Source: JBCBUE01 sp039818285
Lineage (GTDB): Bacteria > Planctomycetota > Phycisphaerae > Phycisphaerales > Phycisphaeraceae
Assembly: GCA_039818285.1 (NCBI GenBank)
Contig: JBCBUE010000093.1
Span: forward strand, 1-9,757
Direction: 5' to 3'
DNA length: 9,757 nucleotides
Of this stretch, positions 1-6,257 are shown one piece after another; the stretch's first letter is position 1, and each line of letters starts with the position of its first letter. Below the pieces are notes generated by a model. The model did no database searches. It was not told where the DNA came from and was given only the letters and a program-made list of their open reading frames with translations. The position numbers and the translations under genes were made by a program.

Positions 1-281
1 CGTGACACCTGCTCACGATCGTGGAGCTTGGCCTGAGCGGCCTCGTCTCGGCGAACCACGAAGTCCAGGTCGCCCGATCGCCTCGGCAGCCCGTAAAAGA
101 GCCGCAAAGCCCCCGCCCCCTTGAACACCACGTAGTCGGCCAACCGCTCGTCATCCAGCACCGAACGCAACGCAGAGACCTGCAGGAATCGCGCTCGACC
201 CTCGTCTTCGGGCACCTTGGATGACGCGCACCACGCGGCGATCGACGCCACGTCAACTGGAAAATACGCATCCTCCGGCAT
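1..281 (-). CDS. AbiEii/AbiGii-type nucleotidyltransferase toxin, 5' part (truncated by window edge)
   Basis: Only the first 93 residues are in the window; the gene continues past position 1. Residues 52-74 have the family's signature arrangement: a V-F-K-G-x-x-A-L strand-turn (54-59 read KGAGAL), then R-L-F-Y-G-L-P-R-R-S, then the metal-binding D-L-D-F at 71-74. This is the nucleotidyltransferase fold of type IV toxin-antitoxin / abortive-infection toxins (AbiEii), which inactivate translation by adding nucleotides to tRNA or a similar acceptor. The family normally reads KGGTAL here; this copy has Ala and Gly in place of Gly and Thr, so activity is uncertain. The ATG at 281 is the only reasonable start, because an in-frame TAG lies 12 nt upstream; no clear ribosome-binding site is seen. 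An AbiEi antitoxin would normally sit immediately upstream with overlapping ends, but none is recognisable there. Family assignment is from motif recognition; function is inferred. Confidence 0.72.
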   Translation of the reverse strand, partial: MPEDAYFPVDVASIAAWCASSKVPEDEGRARFLQVSALRSVLDDERLADYVVFKGAGALRLFYGLPRRSGDLDFVVRRDEAAQAKLHDREQVS

Positions 282-366
282 CCAAGCAGCCTAACCGCCC
301 CGTCGAGTCGTCCATGATGTACGTGAAGCCCGCTGCTTCCGGAAATTGAGGGTAGAAATCTGTCAC
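253..366 (-). other. Possible very small open frame overlapping the toxin start
   Basis: A 37-codon frame opens with GTG at 366 and closes with TGA at 253-255, overlapping the start of the AbiEii-like gene by 29 nt. Its protein (TDFYPQFPEAAGFTYIMDD...) is less compositionally biased than chance frames in this DNA and sits where an antitoxin or leader peptide would be. I recognise no family, there is no Shine-Dalgarno sequence, and the frame is blocked by TGA directly before the GTG. It could be a coupling leader, the remnant 3' end of a decayed gene, or chance. Confidence 0.18.
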
Positions 367-604
367 TCAGAACTTAGCAAGTTCAAGCAAAGGCCGAGGG
401 AACAGCGTTAACGAAACGTAAAACGTCAGAGCTCTCAGGTGGCGAGCCGTTGGCAGATCGGCAATTCGTCGCATCGATTTGGAATAGTTCTAATCTGGCA
501 CTCGTATCCAACTGGGGCCGCGTCATCAAAGCCCGGCAAACCACGCTGCACCGATGAAGTGATCGCGAACGAGCCAAGGGTAAACAGATACGACATCGAT
601 GAGG
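282..604. other. Gene-poor spacer between the partition operon and the toxin gene
   Basis: About 320 bp between the end of the RHH gene and the toxin start. Base composition is visibly less GC-rich than the flanks, especially 340-500. Apart from the tiny overlapping frame (253-366) and the palindrome at 370-384, I see no coding signal. Frames at 383-577 (minus) and 439-717 (plus) give proteins without recognisable motifs. I see no U-tract terminator for the partition operon. It may carry the toxin promoter and the remains of a lost antitoxin. Confidence 0.4.
370..384. promoter_or_regulatory. 15-bp perfect inverted repeat, possible operator upstream of the toxin
   Basis: GAACTT-AGC-AAGTTC is a perfect 6+3+6 palindrome about 90 bp upstream of the AbiEii-like start codon, in an AT-richer stretch. 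Toxin-antitoxin promoters are commonly controlled through such short inverted repeats. The regulator and function here are inference only. Confidence 0.25.
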
Positions 605-1102
605 CTACTGCATGGAATCAGCGATGCCCTGGGCAATCACCTCAGCGAGCTGAGCTTCGAGGGCTTCGCGAGTATGCTCGTTGCCGGCCCAGGTCGACGG
701 TCTTGACGAAGGCTTAATCTGACGCCTTGCGTTGCCTTCGATGTAATCGAGGGCCGGGCCGATGGCTTGCAGGATTGCTCTGATGGCCACGCTGTTGGCG
801 ACGCGGAACCCCAGAGGCTCACTCAGCACTTGCGCAAGCCGATCGAGCGTGCCGTGGGTGCTGGGCGTTAATCGGTACATCTTCTGAATGTTGGTGTGCT
901 CGCCGGTGCGGCGTGATTCTGCGTTCTCATGACGACCCACAGAAGCGGCCGTCTCTTTAGACACCCGACTACTGTCCTCATTCTCAGAATTTAGTGTGCT
1001 CTCGATCGCCCGATCGACCAGGTCGATGCCGACCATGTCGGAGATCGAACTGTTGGGGCGAGGATGGTTCAGTTCTTTGGGCATGGCTATGCAGAAGCCC
1101 AT
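605..1102 (-). CDS. Probable ribbon-helix-helix centromere-binding partner of ParA
   Basis: This 165-residue protein is the second gene of the partition operon. Its ATG at 1102 lies inside the end of the parA-like gene, whose stop is at 1087-1089 (16-nt overlap). A second in-frame ATG at 1084 (residue 7) sits 2 nt after that stop, so either start implies translational coupling. Residues 1-70 are polar and look disordered. Residues 74-114 (KMYRL, then PSTHGTLDRLAQVLSEPLG, then SVAIRAILQAI) fit a short beta strand plus two helices, as in ribbon-helix-helix DNA-binding domains. The 120-165 tail is polar and helical. Small RHH proteins encoded just downstream of a Walker ParA (ParG/omega type) bind heptad repeats upstream of the operon and stimulate the ATPase; heptad-like repeats occur here upstream of parA. 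The RHH assignment rests on pattern, not on a family match. No canonical ParB HTH or CTPase motif is seen. Confidence 0.6.
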   Translation of the reverse strand: MGFCIAMPKELNHPRPNSSISDMVGIDLVDRAIESTLNSENEDSSRVSKETAASVGRHENAESRRTGEHTNIQKMYRLTPSTHGTLDRLAQVLSEPLGFRVANSVAIRAILQAIGPALDYIEGNARRQIKPSSRPSTWAGNEHTREALEAQLAEVIAQGIADSMQ

Positions 1103-1986
1103 GTCGGCCCGGAGGCGGTTTCCCTCGTGGAGGCCAAGAAGCCTTCACGATCCTGGCAGCGCAAAGCAAGCTCTTCAGCGACTCGCTCGAAGCTGAGCGT
1201 CACCGGCTTGTATCGATAGGCGGGGATCTGAAACAGCGACTTGCCCTGCGCCACGGCCCGGTTCGGGAACACCGAGGAAGGAATGAACCCGACACGGCCG
1301 AACGGCCGCATCTTTTCGTGCTGCTCGATAAAGACCTGGGTCTCGCGGAGGGCGCGCGAGCGCGTATCGACGTCGATGAAGAGCAGGCCGAGGATTTCGA
1401 GTCGGGGGTTGGGGCCTTGACGCACCGTCGCCACGTCGCGGATCGCCTCGGTCAAGCCGCGGATCGACAACGCGTCGGGCTTGGTGACGAACAAGAACCA
1501 TTCGGCGGTCGCATAAGCCGCAAAGGTGTTGGGCGATTTCGGGTTGGGCGGGGTGTCCAGCAGGATGAAGTCGTAGGTGGCGGAAGCGGCCTCCAAGGCG
1601 TCGCGCAAGTGATCCACGCGGCTGCCCGCGTCATGGCTCAGTTCGGGTCGAGCGGCGATCAACCCGACATTCTCGGACATGCCTTCGGTGATCGCGAGAC
1701 TAGTTGCTTCCGCGTCGCCGGCGAGTAGCTCCACCGCACCCTCGTAGGCGTAGGGATCGACGCCGAGGTGATAGGTCGCCCCACCACTCGGATCGAGGTC
1801 GACCACCAAGACGCGGTAGCCCATCTCGCCAAGGGCCGCAGCCAGGTTCACGGTTGTCGTGGTCTTCCCTGCTCCTCCTTTCTGGTTGCCAATCGCGATC
1901 GTTGCGCCAAGCGGTGCGATGCCGACAGAAGTAGATCGGCTATCGAGATGGAGGATTGGCTTAGGTTCATCAAGGATTGAGGGCAT
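1087..1986 (-). CDS. parA: ParA-family partition ATPase (deviant Walker A)
   Basis: A 299-residue MinD/ParA/Soj-type P-loop ATPase. Visible motifs are the deviant Walker A KGGAGKT at 36-42 with signature Lys36 and Lys41, Walker A' DLDP at 63-66, and Walker B FILLDTPP at 140-147. The protein lacks an N-terminal HTH domain and carries only about 28 residues before the first strand, so it resembles small plasmid (type Ib) or Soj-like ParAs rather than P1-type ones. It would form ATP-dependent dimers on nucleoid DNA and move or position the element through its partner encoded by the overlapping downstream gene. ATG at 1986 is the only possible start before the P-loop, but it has no Shine-Dalgarno sequence. 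The start lies within a CACACAT/AACACAT repeat pair, which suggests autoregulation by the partner protein. A role in element maintenance rather than chromosome segregation is inferred from the adjacent integrase and from the absence of a ParB with HTH. Confidence 0.9.
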   Translation of the reverse strand: MPSILDEPKPILHLDSRSTSVGIAPLGATIAIGNQKGGAGKTTTTVNLAAALGEMGYRVLVVDLDPSGGATYHLGVDPYAYEGAVELLAGDAEATSLAITEGMSENVGLIAARPELSHDAGSRVDHLRDALEAASATYDFILLDTPPNPKSPNTFAAYATAEWFLFVTKPDALSIRGLTEAIRDVATVRQGPNPRLEILGLLFIDVDTRSRALRETQVFIEQHEKMRPFGRVGFIPSSVFPNRAVAQGKSLFQIPAYRYKPVTLSFERVAEELALRCQDREGFLASTRETASGPTWASA

Positions 1987-2012
1987 GTGTTCATGTGTGC
2001 TTGTGGTCGTGC

Positions 2013-2024
2013 GGGCGATTGCCC
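2013..2024. promoter_or_regulatory. GGGC-GATT-GCCC inverted repeat upstream of parA
   Basis: A short 4+4+4 inverted repeat, 27-38 nt upstream of the parA start codon. Its position would suit an operator or the parA promoter. The arms are short and it could be chance in GC-rich DNA. Confidence 0.18.
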
Positions 2025-2074
2025 AATTTCAGGAGACCACACGCCGAGCCACGAAGTCAATGCGTTCGGCCCGG

Positions 2075-2083
2075 TTATCCACA
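2075..2083 (+). other. Perfect DnaA box TTATCCACA in the partition control region
   Basis: TTATCCACA matches the consensus high-affinity DnaA box exactly and is followed by GA. It lies between parA and the HTH gene, next to the CACRCAT heptads. A lone box can regulate transcription. Together with short repeats it could mark a replication origin of an integrated plasmid, but no initiator (Rep) gene and no AT-rich unwinding element are seen in the window. Confidence 0.4.
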
Positions 2084-2243
2084 GAATCGAGTAGACAAAC
2101 GCTCTAATGCACGCTTCCACGCATGGGGGCATGCGTGCACGACCTCATGCACGCATTTACGCGTCTGCGCATGCACTCGTGACATCAGAAGTACGGCTCG
2201 CCGCGAAAACCAAACAACGCCGGCGTACTAAGCATGGCTTCAT

Positions 2244-2720
2244 GTGATCGAGCAATCGGATCCAGGAACGCCTCGCACCCAACCATCGCGTCATTCGGCC
2301 GATTGTGGCTGGGACTCAGTGGCTTTGCGCAGCCTGTTTCCGTCTTTGCGGCACGAGTTTTCGGTCCCGCCTTCGGGTGAAGGGACCGAACAACTCGCAC
2401 CCCCAAAGCCAGGAACTGTCGCCGTGCCGCCCACCGAGCCCACACCCCCAACTTCGCCATCATCGACGAATGGGGATCAAGCTCGGCAAGCACCACTTGA
2501 ACCGCGTTGGCTCAGCCTCGAACAGATCCGCAAGCAGCAACGCTGCCGGCGTTCGGTCGTGATCGCGGCGATGGAGTCGGGCCAACTGCCCTACGAACGG
2601 CGAGGGCGCATCCGCTACGCACGCGTGTGCGATGTCGAGGCGTGGGAGCTGTCCCGACTGACGACCGCAAGCCCCGCCAAGCCGAATCACCTCCACGTCG
2701 ATCTCGCCGAGTTCCTGTGA
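2244..2720 (+). CDS. Excisionase/MerR-like helix-turn-helix protein
   Basis: As drawn, the protein has 158 residues from GTG at 2244. Residues 1-88 are Pro/Ser/Thr-rich and probably disordered. Residues 89-135 (WLSLEQIRKQQ...SVVIAAMESGQLPYERRGRIRYARVCDVEAWE) follow the winged-helix pattern of the excisionase/HTH_17 family: HTH, then 'SGxLPxxRxGRxRxRxxDVEAW'. Such proteins act as recombination directionality factors or as repressors in mobile elements. The gene converges on the tyrosine recombinase (19 nt between stop codons), which supports an element-control role. The start is uncertain: GTG codons at 2319 and 2424 are in frame, and the long hairpin at 2354-2397 would be in the leader rather than the coding region if GTG 2424 were used. 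The last 18 residues after the domain are of unknown role. Confidence 0.6.
   Translation: MIEQSDPGTPRTQPSRHSADCGWDSVALRSLFPSLRHEFSVPPSGEGTEQLAPPKPGTVAVPPTEPTPPTSPSSTNGDQARQAPLEPRWLSLEQIRKQQRCRRSVVIAAMESGQLPYERRGRIRYARVCDVEAWELSRLTTASPAKPNHLHVDLAEFL
2354..2397 (+). promoter_or_regulatory. Strong 15-bp hairpin with an alternative inner hairpin, near the HTH gene start
   Basis: The left arm CGAGTT-TTCGGTCCC (2354-2368) pairs with the right arm GGGACCGAA-c-AACTCG (2382-2397), with one bulged C at 2391 and a 13-nt loop. A shorter stem CCCG/CGGG (2366-2369 with 2374-2377) uses part of the same left arm, so the two structures are mutually exclusive. There is no U-tract, so it is not a classical terminator. 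It may be an operator or an RNA element for the HTH gene. Function is unknown. Confidence 0.35.
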
Positions 2721-2739
2721 GTTCGTCATGCGGGTGAGA

Positions 2740-3984
2740 CTAGGTGGCGTGCTCAACACTCCTCGATGCGAGCGACCGGCGCACCCATTCGATCAGCTCT
2801 CGCTGTTCGGGAGCCACGGGTTTCATGTAGACATCCGCCATGTCTGAGCTCGCCGAATGACCGAGCCACCGCTTCATCGCCCCGATCGAGGTGCCCTCGC
2901 GTGACCCGAATTCCGTCGCCCCGAGGTGGCGCAGCGTGTAGAAGCCGCCCATCGTCTTCGAGGTCTCGCCGATCTTCAGGCGCAGATCGCTCCACCACTG
3001 ACCGATGGAATCCGAACGTCCATGCACAAGAGGCTGCCCTGTTCGCGTGGTGAACAGCAACGAACCGGTCTCTCGCGGAGATCGGCGTAGGTACTCGGCC
3101 ATGACGCCCCACACGAGCGGCGGTGTCTCGCCGAATCGCTCGATGCCCGTCTTGCCGCGGCGCAAGTCATAGGACTGCTCGTCGATCTGACCGGTTCGGA
3201 TCACGGCGAGATCACGCTGACCAAACCCCAAGCCAATCGCCATCCAGACGATGGCTCGCTCGCGCATATCGCACATGGGCAGCACGGAACGAAGCTGGGG
3301 CAGGGTGGGCAACAGTCGCTTCTCGGTGGCCTTGCCGAAGTGGCGATCCATGGAATCCCAGTTCCACGTCAGCGCTTGCTGGCCAAACTCAGGCCGACCG
3401 GCCCGGTTGACCAACGACTTGATGATCTGCATCCGCTTGGCGACCTGCGAGCCCGAATAGCCCGACCGAACGATCTGCAGGTTGTAGGACTCCACGTCCT
3501 CCATGGAGAGATCGGCCAGGGACATACGGGTGAGCGAACCTTGCCCATGACGATCGTTCAAGTGTCGAAGAAAGTCCTGGAGGTGCTTCTTGCGATCGAG
3601 GAAGACGCGGTGAGTGATCGTGCCTGGCGCTTTGGGCTCGCCCTCTCGTCGTGTCCTCGCCTCCTCCAACCGAAGCAAGCTATCCGCCACGGCAATCAAA
3701 CTACCGGGTGCGGCGTTGCTAGGTGACGCAATTGATGGAGACTGAACAGCAGGCTTGCGTGGCGTTGGACTTGGACGGCCCTGGGGCGACGACTCGGTAC
3801 TACCACCCATGTGATCGGCCAGCCAACGCGTGTAGAGCCGCTTGGCGTCGGCCTCGTCCACCATGCCGAACCGCTTGCGGCGAGGCGTGTTGGTGATGGG
3901 GTCGCGGAAGCTCGCGTAATAGCCGATGCCCTGCGACTCGGTGTAGCTGAGCTTGGGCATGCGGCGACGCGTGTGCTTGGCCAT
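2740..3984 (-). CDS. Tyrosine recombinase / integrase
   Basis: A 414-residue site-specific recombinase. I chose ATG 3984 because GGAGGT (3993-3998) sits 8 nt upstream; the frame also opens farther upstream to 4032, but without such a site. Residues 12-40 form an arm-type DNA-binding N-terminus (SYTESQGIGYYASFRDP...). Residues 62-95 are a Pro/Ser-rich linker. Residues 97-215 fit the SAM-like core-binding domain and 225-400 the catalytic domain. Catalytic candidates are Arg257 (GFGQRDLA), Lys278 (RRGKT), Tyr349-x-x-Arg352-His353 (FYTLRH, where classical integrases have His at the first position), His376 (WLGHS) and nucleophile Tyr386 (DVYMKP). The C-terminus is intact. It would integrate and excise the element. 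Its start lies about 100 bp from the tRNA-Gly gene, a common integration target, and the HTH gene converging on it could be its directionality factor. Confidence 0.92.
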   Translation of the reverse strand: MAKHTRRRMPKLSYTESQGIGYYASFRDPITNTPRRKRFGMVDEADAKRLYTRWLADHMGGSTESSPQGRPSPTPRKPAVQSPSIASPSNAAPGSLIAVADSLLRLEEARTRREGEPKAPGTITHRVFLDRKKHLQDFLRHLNDRHGQGSLTRMSLADLSMEDVESYNLQIVRSGYSGSQVAKRMQIIKSLVNRAGRPEFGQQALTWNWDSMDRHFGKATEKRLLPTLPQLRSVLPMCDMRERAIVWMAIGLGFGQRDLAVIRTGQIDEQSYDLRRGKTGIERFGETPPLVWGVMAEYLRRSPRETGSLLFTTRTGQPLVHGRSDSIGQWWSDLRLKIGETSKTMGGFYTLRHLGATEFGSREGTSIGAMKRWLGHSASSDMADVYMKPVAPEQRELIEWVRRSLASRSVEHAT

Positions 3985-3992
3985 GACGGCCG

Positions 3993-4032
3993 ACCTCCGG
4001 TAACATTTAGCTATGCAAAGCAGGGCAATCAA
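3993..4032 (-). promoter_or_regulatory. Putative integrase promoter and Shine-Dalgarno
   Basis: On the minus strand, GGAGGT (3993-3998) is 8 nt before ATG 3984. Upstream, TTGATT (4027-4032) and TAAATG (4004-4009) are 17 nt apart and resemble -35/-10 elements. The ribosome-binding site is convincing; the promoter is a weak match. Confidence 0.35.
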
Positions 4033-4044
4033 CGACGACCAAAT

Positions 4045-4077
4045 TGTAGTACGACGCCGCGGAAAAATGTAGTACGA
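4045..4077. repeat. Pair of 10-bp direct repeats TGTAGTACGA between integrase and tRNA
   Basis: TGTAGTACGA occurs at 4045-4054 and 4068-4077, a 23-bp period (about two helical turns). The similarity extends leftward into an A/T-rich flank. It lies directly upstream of the integrase promoter region and beside the tRNA gene, a place where arm-type integrase sites or an integrase operator would be expected. Function is inferred from position only. Confidence 0.4.
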
Positions 4078-4086
4078 AACACACTT

Positions 4087-4159
<73 letters not shown>

Positions 4160-4193
4160 TTTCGTCGTTTAACCCGCCGAGGTCTTGGCCTGA

Positions 4194-5411
4194 TTACGGC
4201 GTGCGGTCGATGAAGCTTCGCCAGAGTTCGTCCTGAAGGGCCGCGAAGTCTTCGTACTTGCGGACGAGCTCGTCGCGGACCTCGACGATGGTGGCTTGCG
4301 GGGTGTTGGGGTCGGCCGCGAGGGCCTCGAGGCGGGCAGCAGTGAGCTCGAGGTCGCTGGCGCCGTTGGCGAACTCGCGGGCGGCTTGATAGACGACCAG
4401 GTTGTGTTCGTCGATCTCGTCGGGCTTGTTGAGCAGACGCCAGGGGGCGCGGCGGATGTCGGCGATGCCGCCCTCGAGGTTGTCGGCGGCGCGCTGGACG
4501 GAGGTCATAGTGCGATCGATCTTGGCGCGGTTGTCGGCGAGCATGACGCGGACGTTGCCGGTGATCTGCTTGCCATCGTCGAGGACGGGGCCGAGCTTGT
4601 CGATCTTGTCGTTGGCGTTGTCGAGGGCGGTGCGTCCGGAGGCGATGAAGCCCTTCATTTCGTCGAGCCGGCCGTCGACCTTGTCCATGGTGTCGGGGAT
4701 GCGCTCGCGGAGGGTGCCGGTGACGTCCTTGACGTTGGCGAGGGAGGACTTGATGTCGGAGCCGGGCTGGCCGCCGGTGATGTCGGCGACGTTGTCGAGC
4801 GCGCCGCGGCCGGAGTCGAGCATGGCCGAGGCCTTGTCGGTGACGGTGTTGTAGCGCTCGACGAGGTCGGGGATGCGGTCGCGGACGTCCTGGATGGTGG
4901 CGTTGGCGGTGTCGCCGACCTCGCCGAACTTGGCGAGGGCGCCGCGGGCGTCGGGGACGAGGGTGCCGAGCCGGGCGATGACCTGAGACAGGCTGACGGA
5001 CCGGCCGGCGAGGGGGGTGGTTTCGTCGGCGAGGGGGCCGGTGCCGAGGGACTCGATGTTGAGCCGCGAGCCGCCGGTGAGTCCGGACTGGACGGAGACC
5101 TCGGCGTTCTGGTGCAGCTCGTACTTGCGGGGGACGGTGAACCGGACGCGGACGAGGTCGACGTCGGGGTCGTCGTCGGCGCCGGTGACGAGGTCGATCT
5201 TGCGGACCTTGCCGACATCGATGCCCATGATGCGGACGGCGTTGTCGGCTTCGAGGCCCTGGAGGTCGGAGCCGGCGGGGAAGTCGACGGTGTATCGGGC
5301 GTCTGGGGTGGCGATCGCGCCGAGGTTGGCGACCTGGCTGAGGATGACCAGGGCGGCGACGATGGCGGCGATGATGAACAGGCCGGCGGCGATGGCGTGT
5401 TTGTCGTTCAT
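4194..5411 (-). CDS. mlaD: MlaD-like MCE-domain phospholipid-binding protein, long form
   Basis: This 405-residue periplasmic protein is anchored by one N-terminal membrane segment (about 7-30). The MCE domain spans about 37-125, with the characteristic VRIMGIDVGKVRKI at 59-72 and the VQSGLTGGSRLNIES strand region near 107-121. From about 140 to 320 it is a long amphipathic helical region with repeated degenerate heptads (GRGALDNVAD, GRTALDNAND), and 340-400 is another helical block. E. coli MlaD has about 180 residues and lacks this extension; longer MCE proteins use such helices to build a hydrophobic channel. It would form a hexameric ring on the MlaE permease and pass phospholipids between membranes. 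It is the last gene of the operon, 13 nt after mlaF. ATG 5411 directly precedes the membrane segment. No MlaC or MlaA homologue is in the window, so the helical extension may take over part of the periplasmic bridging. Confidence 0.88.
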   Translation of the reverse strand: MNDKHAIAAGLFIIAAIVAALVILSQVANLGAIATPDARYTVDFPAGSDLQGLEADNAVRIMGIDVGKVRKIDLVTGADDDPDVDLVRVRFTVPRKYELHQNAEVSVQSGLTGGSRLNIESLGTGPLADETTPLAGRSVSLSQVIARLGTLVPDARGALAKFGEVGDTANATIQDVRDRIPDLVERYNTVTDKASAMLDSGRGALDNVADITGGQPGSDIKSSLANVKDVTGTLRERIPDTMDKVDGRLDEMKGFIASGRTALDNANDKIDKLGPVLDDGKQITGNVRVMLADNRAKIDRTMTSVQRAADNLEGGIADIRRAPWRLLNKPDEIDEHNLVVYQAAREFANGASDLELTAARLEALAADPNTPQATIVEVRDELVRKYEDFAALQDELWRSFIDRTP

Positions 5412-5424
5412 GTCGTGCGTCGGT

Positions 5425-6255
5425 CTAGTTGCGGAGCAGGTCCTGGAGGTACTGCGTCGAGTCGCGGCGGTCGGTGAGGGGGCCTTCGAGCAGGCCGTTG
5501 ATGAACTGGCGGACGAGGGGCTCGGGGGAGTTTTTCATCTCGTCGGGCGTGCCGTCGGCGACGAACTTGCCCTGGTCCATGAGGACGAGGCGGTGGGCGA
5601 TGCGGAAGGCGGAGACCATCTCGTGGGTGATGACGACGGTGGTGACGCCGAGCGTTTCGTTGAGGCCCATCATGAGGTGGTCGACCTCGGTGACGGAGAC
5701 GGGGTCGAGGCCGGCGGAGGGCTCGTCGTAGAAGATGACCTGGGGGTCGAGGGCGAGGGCGCGGGCGAGGCCGGCCCGTTTCTTCATGCCGCCGGAGATC
5801 TGAGATGGTTTCTTGTGGGCGTGCTCGCGGAGACCGACGAGCTCGAGCTTCATCTTGACGACGAGGTCGATGGTGTCGGTGTCAAGGTCGGTGTGCTCGC
5901 GCAGGGGCAGGGAGATGTTCTCGGCGAGGGACATGGACTGGAAGAGGGCGCCGGACTGGAAGAGCACGCCGGTGGTGGTGCGGTGCCTGTCGAGCTCGTT
6001 GACGGACATCGCGCAGATGTCGGTGCCGTTGACGAGGATCTGCCCGGAGGTGGGCAAGGTCTGGGCGGACATGAGGTTGAGGAGGGTGGACTTGCCGGCG
6101 CCCGATCCGCCGAGGATGACGAGGCGTTCGCCGCGCTTGACGTCGAGTGTGAGTTCGTTGAGGACGGTCTGGCTGCCAAACTGCTTGGTGACGTTGAGGC
6201 ATCGGATGATGACGTCGTCGGGGATGTCGCCGTTGGTGGTGTTGCCGTTGGACAT
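5425..6255 (-). CDS. mlaF: MlaF-like ABC transporter ATPase
   Basis: A 276-residue nucleotide-binding subunit of the Mla/MCE lipid transporter. All ABC motifs are present: Walker A GGSGAGKST at 49-57, Q-loop Gln100 (VLFQSGALF), signature ISGGMKKRAGLARAL at 153-167, Walker B VIFYDEP at 173-179 with D-loop SAGLDP at 180-185, and H-loop His211 (VVITHEM). The SGALFQSM and SGGMKKRAGLARA segments are typical of the MlaF/Mkl subfamily rather than of importers in general. I chose ATG 6255, 2 nt after the mlaE stop; an in-frame GTG at 6264 would overlap mlaE, so coupling is likely with either start. It powers lipid transfer through MlaE and MlaD. The C-terminal 25 residues (about 252-276) match the usual MlaF tail length. 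Confidence 0.95.
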   Translation of the reverse strand: MSNGNTTNGDIPDDVIIRCLNVTKQFGSQTVLNELTLDVKRGERLVILGGSGAGKSTLLNLMSAQTLPTSGQILVNGTDICAMSVNELDRHRTTTGVLFQSGALFQSMSLAENISLPLREHTDLDTDTIDLVVKMKLELVGLREHAHKKPSQISGGMKKRAGLARALALDPQVIFYDEPSAGLDPVSVTEVDHLMMGLNETLGVTTVVITHEMVSAFRIAHRLVLMDQGKFVADGTPDEMKNSPEPLVRQFINGLLEGPLTDRRDSTQYLQDLLRN

Positions 6256-6257
6256 GC

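Larger units (their letters stand above)
1985..2156. repeat. Dispersed heptads CACRCAT upstream of parA, putative parS/centromere and operator
   Basis: Seven-base motifs fitting CACGCAT/CACACAT lie at 2118-2124 (+), 2150-2156 (+), 2131-2137 (-) and 1993-1999 (-). Near matches are CACGCTT at 2110-2116 (+) and AACACAT at 1985-1991 (-). The two ATGTGT copies at 1985 and 1993 are exactly 8 bp apart, as are those at 2110 and 2118. Centromeres read by RHH partition proteins are typically arrays of 7-8-bp degenerate repeats in mixed orientation just upstream of parA, as seen here. Both the grouping into one motif family and the function are inference. Confidence 0.42.

Noticed and set aside
383..577. 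64-codon minus-strand frame upstream of the toxin as a candidate antitoxin
   Set aside because: No HTH or other motif, no ribosome-binding site, and it ends about 100 nt before the toxin start, unlike overlapping AbiEi-AbiEii pairs.
1002..1017. TCGATCG-CC-CGATCGA palindrome inside the RHH gene
   Set aside because: Perfect but lies within coding sequence in DNA where CGATCG is frequent; it does not resemble a chromosomal parS and has no second copy nearby.
994..1728. 244-codon plus-strand frame opposite parA
   Set aside because: No recognisable motifs; the minus-strand ParA has all Walker motifs.
4296..5477. Long 393-codon plus-strand frame opposite mlaD
   Set aside because: Its product is a low-complexity Gly/Ala/Val/Asp/Glu string expected from the antisense of GC-rich codons; the minus-strand MCE protein has clear family motifs.
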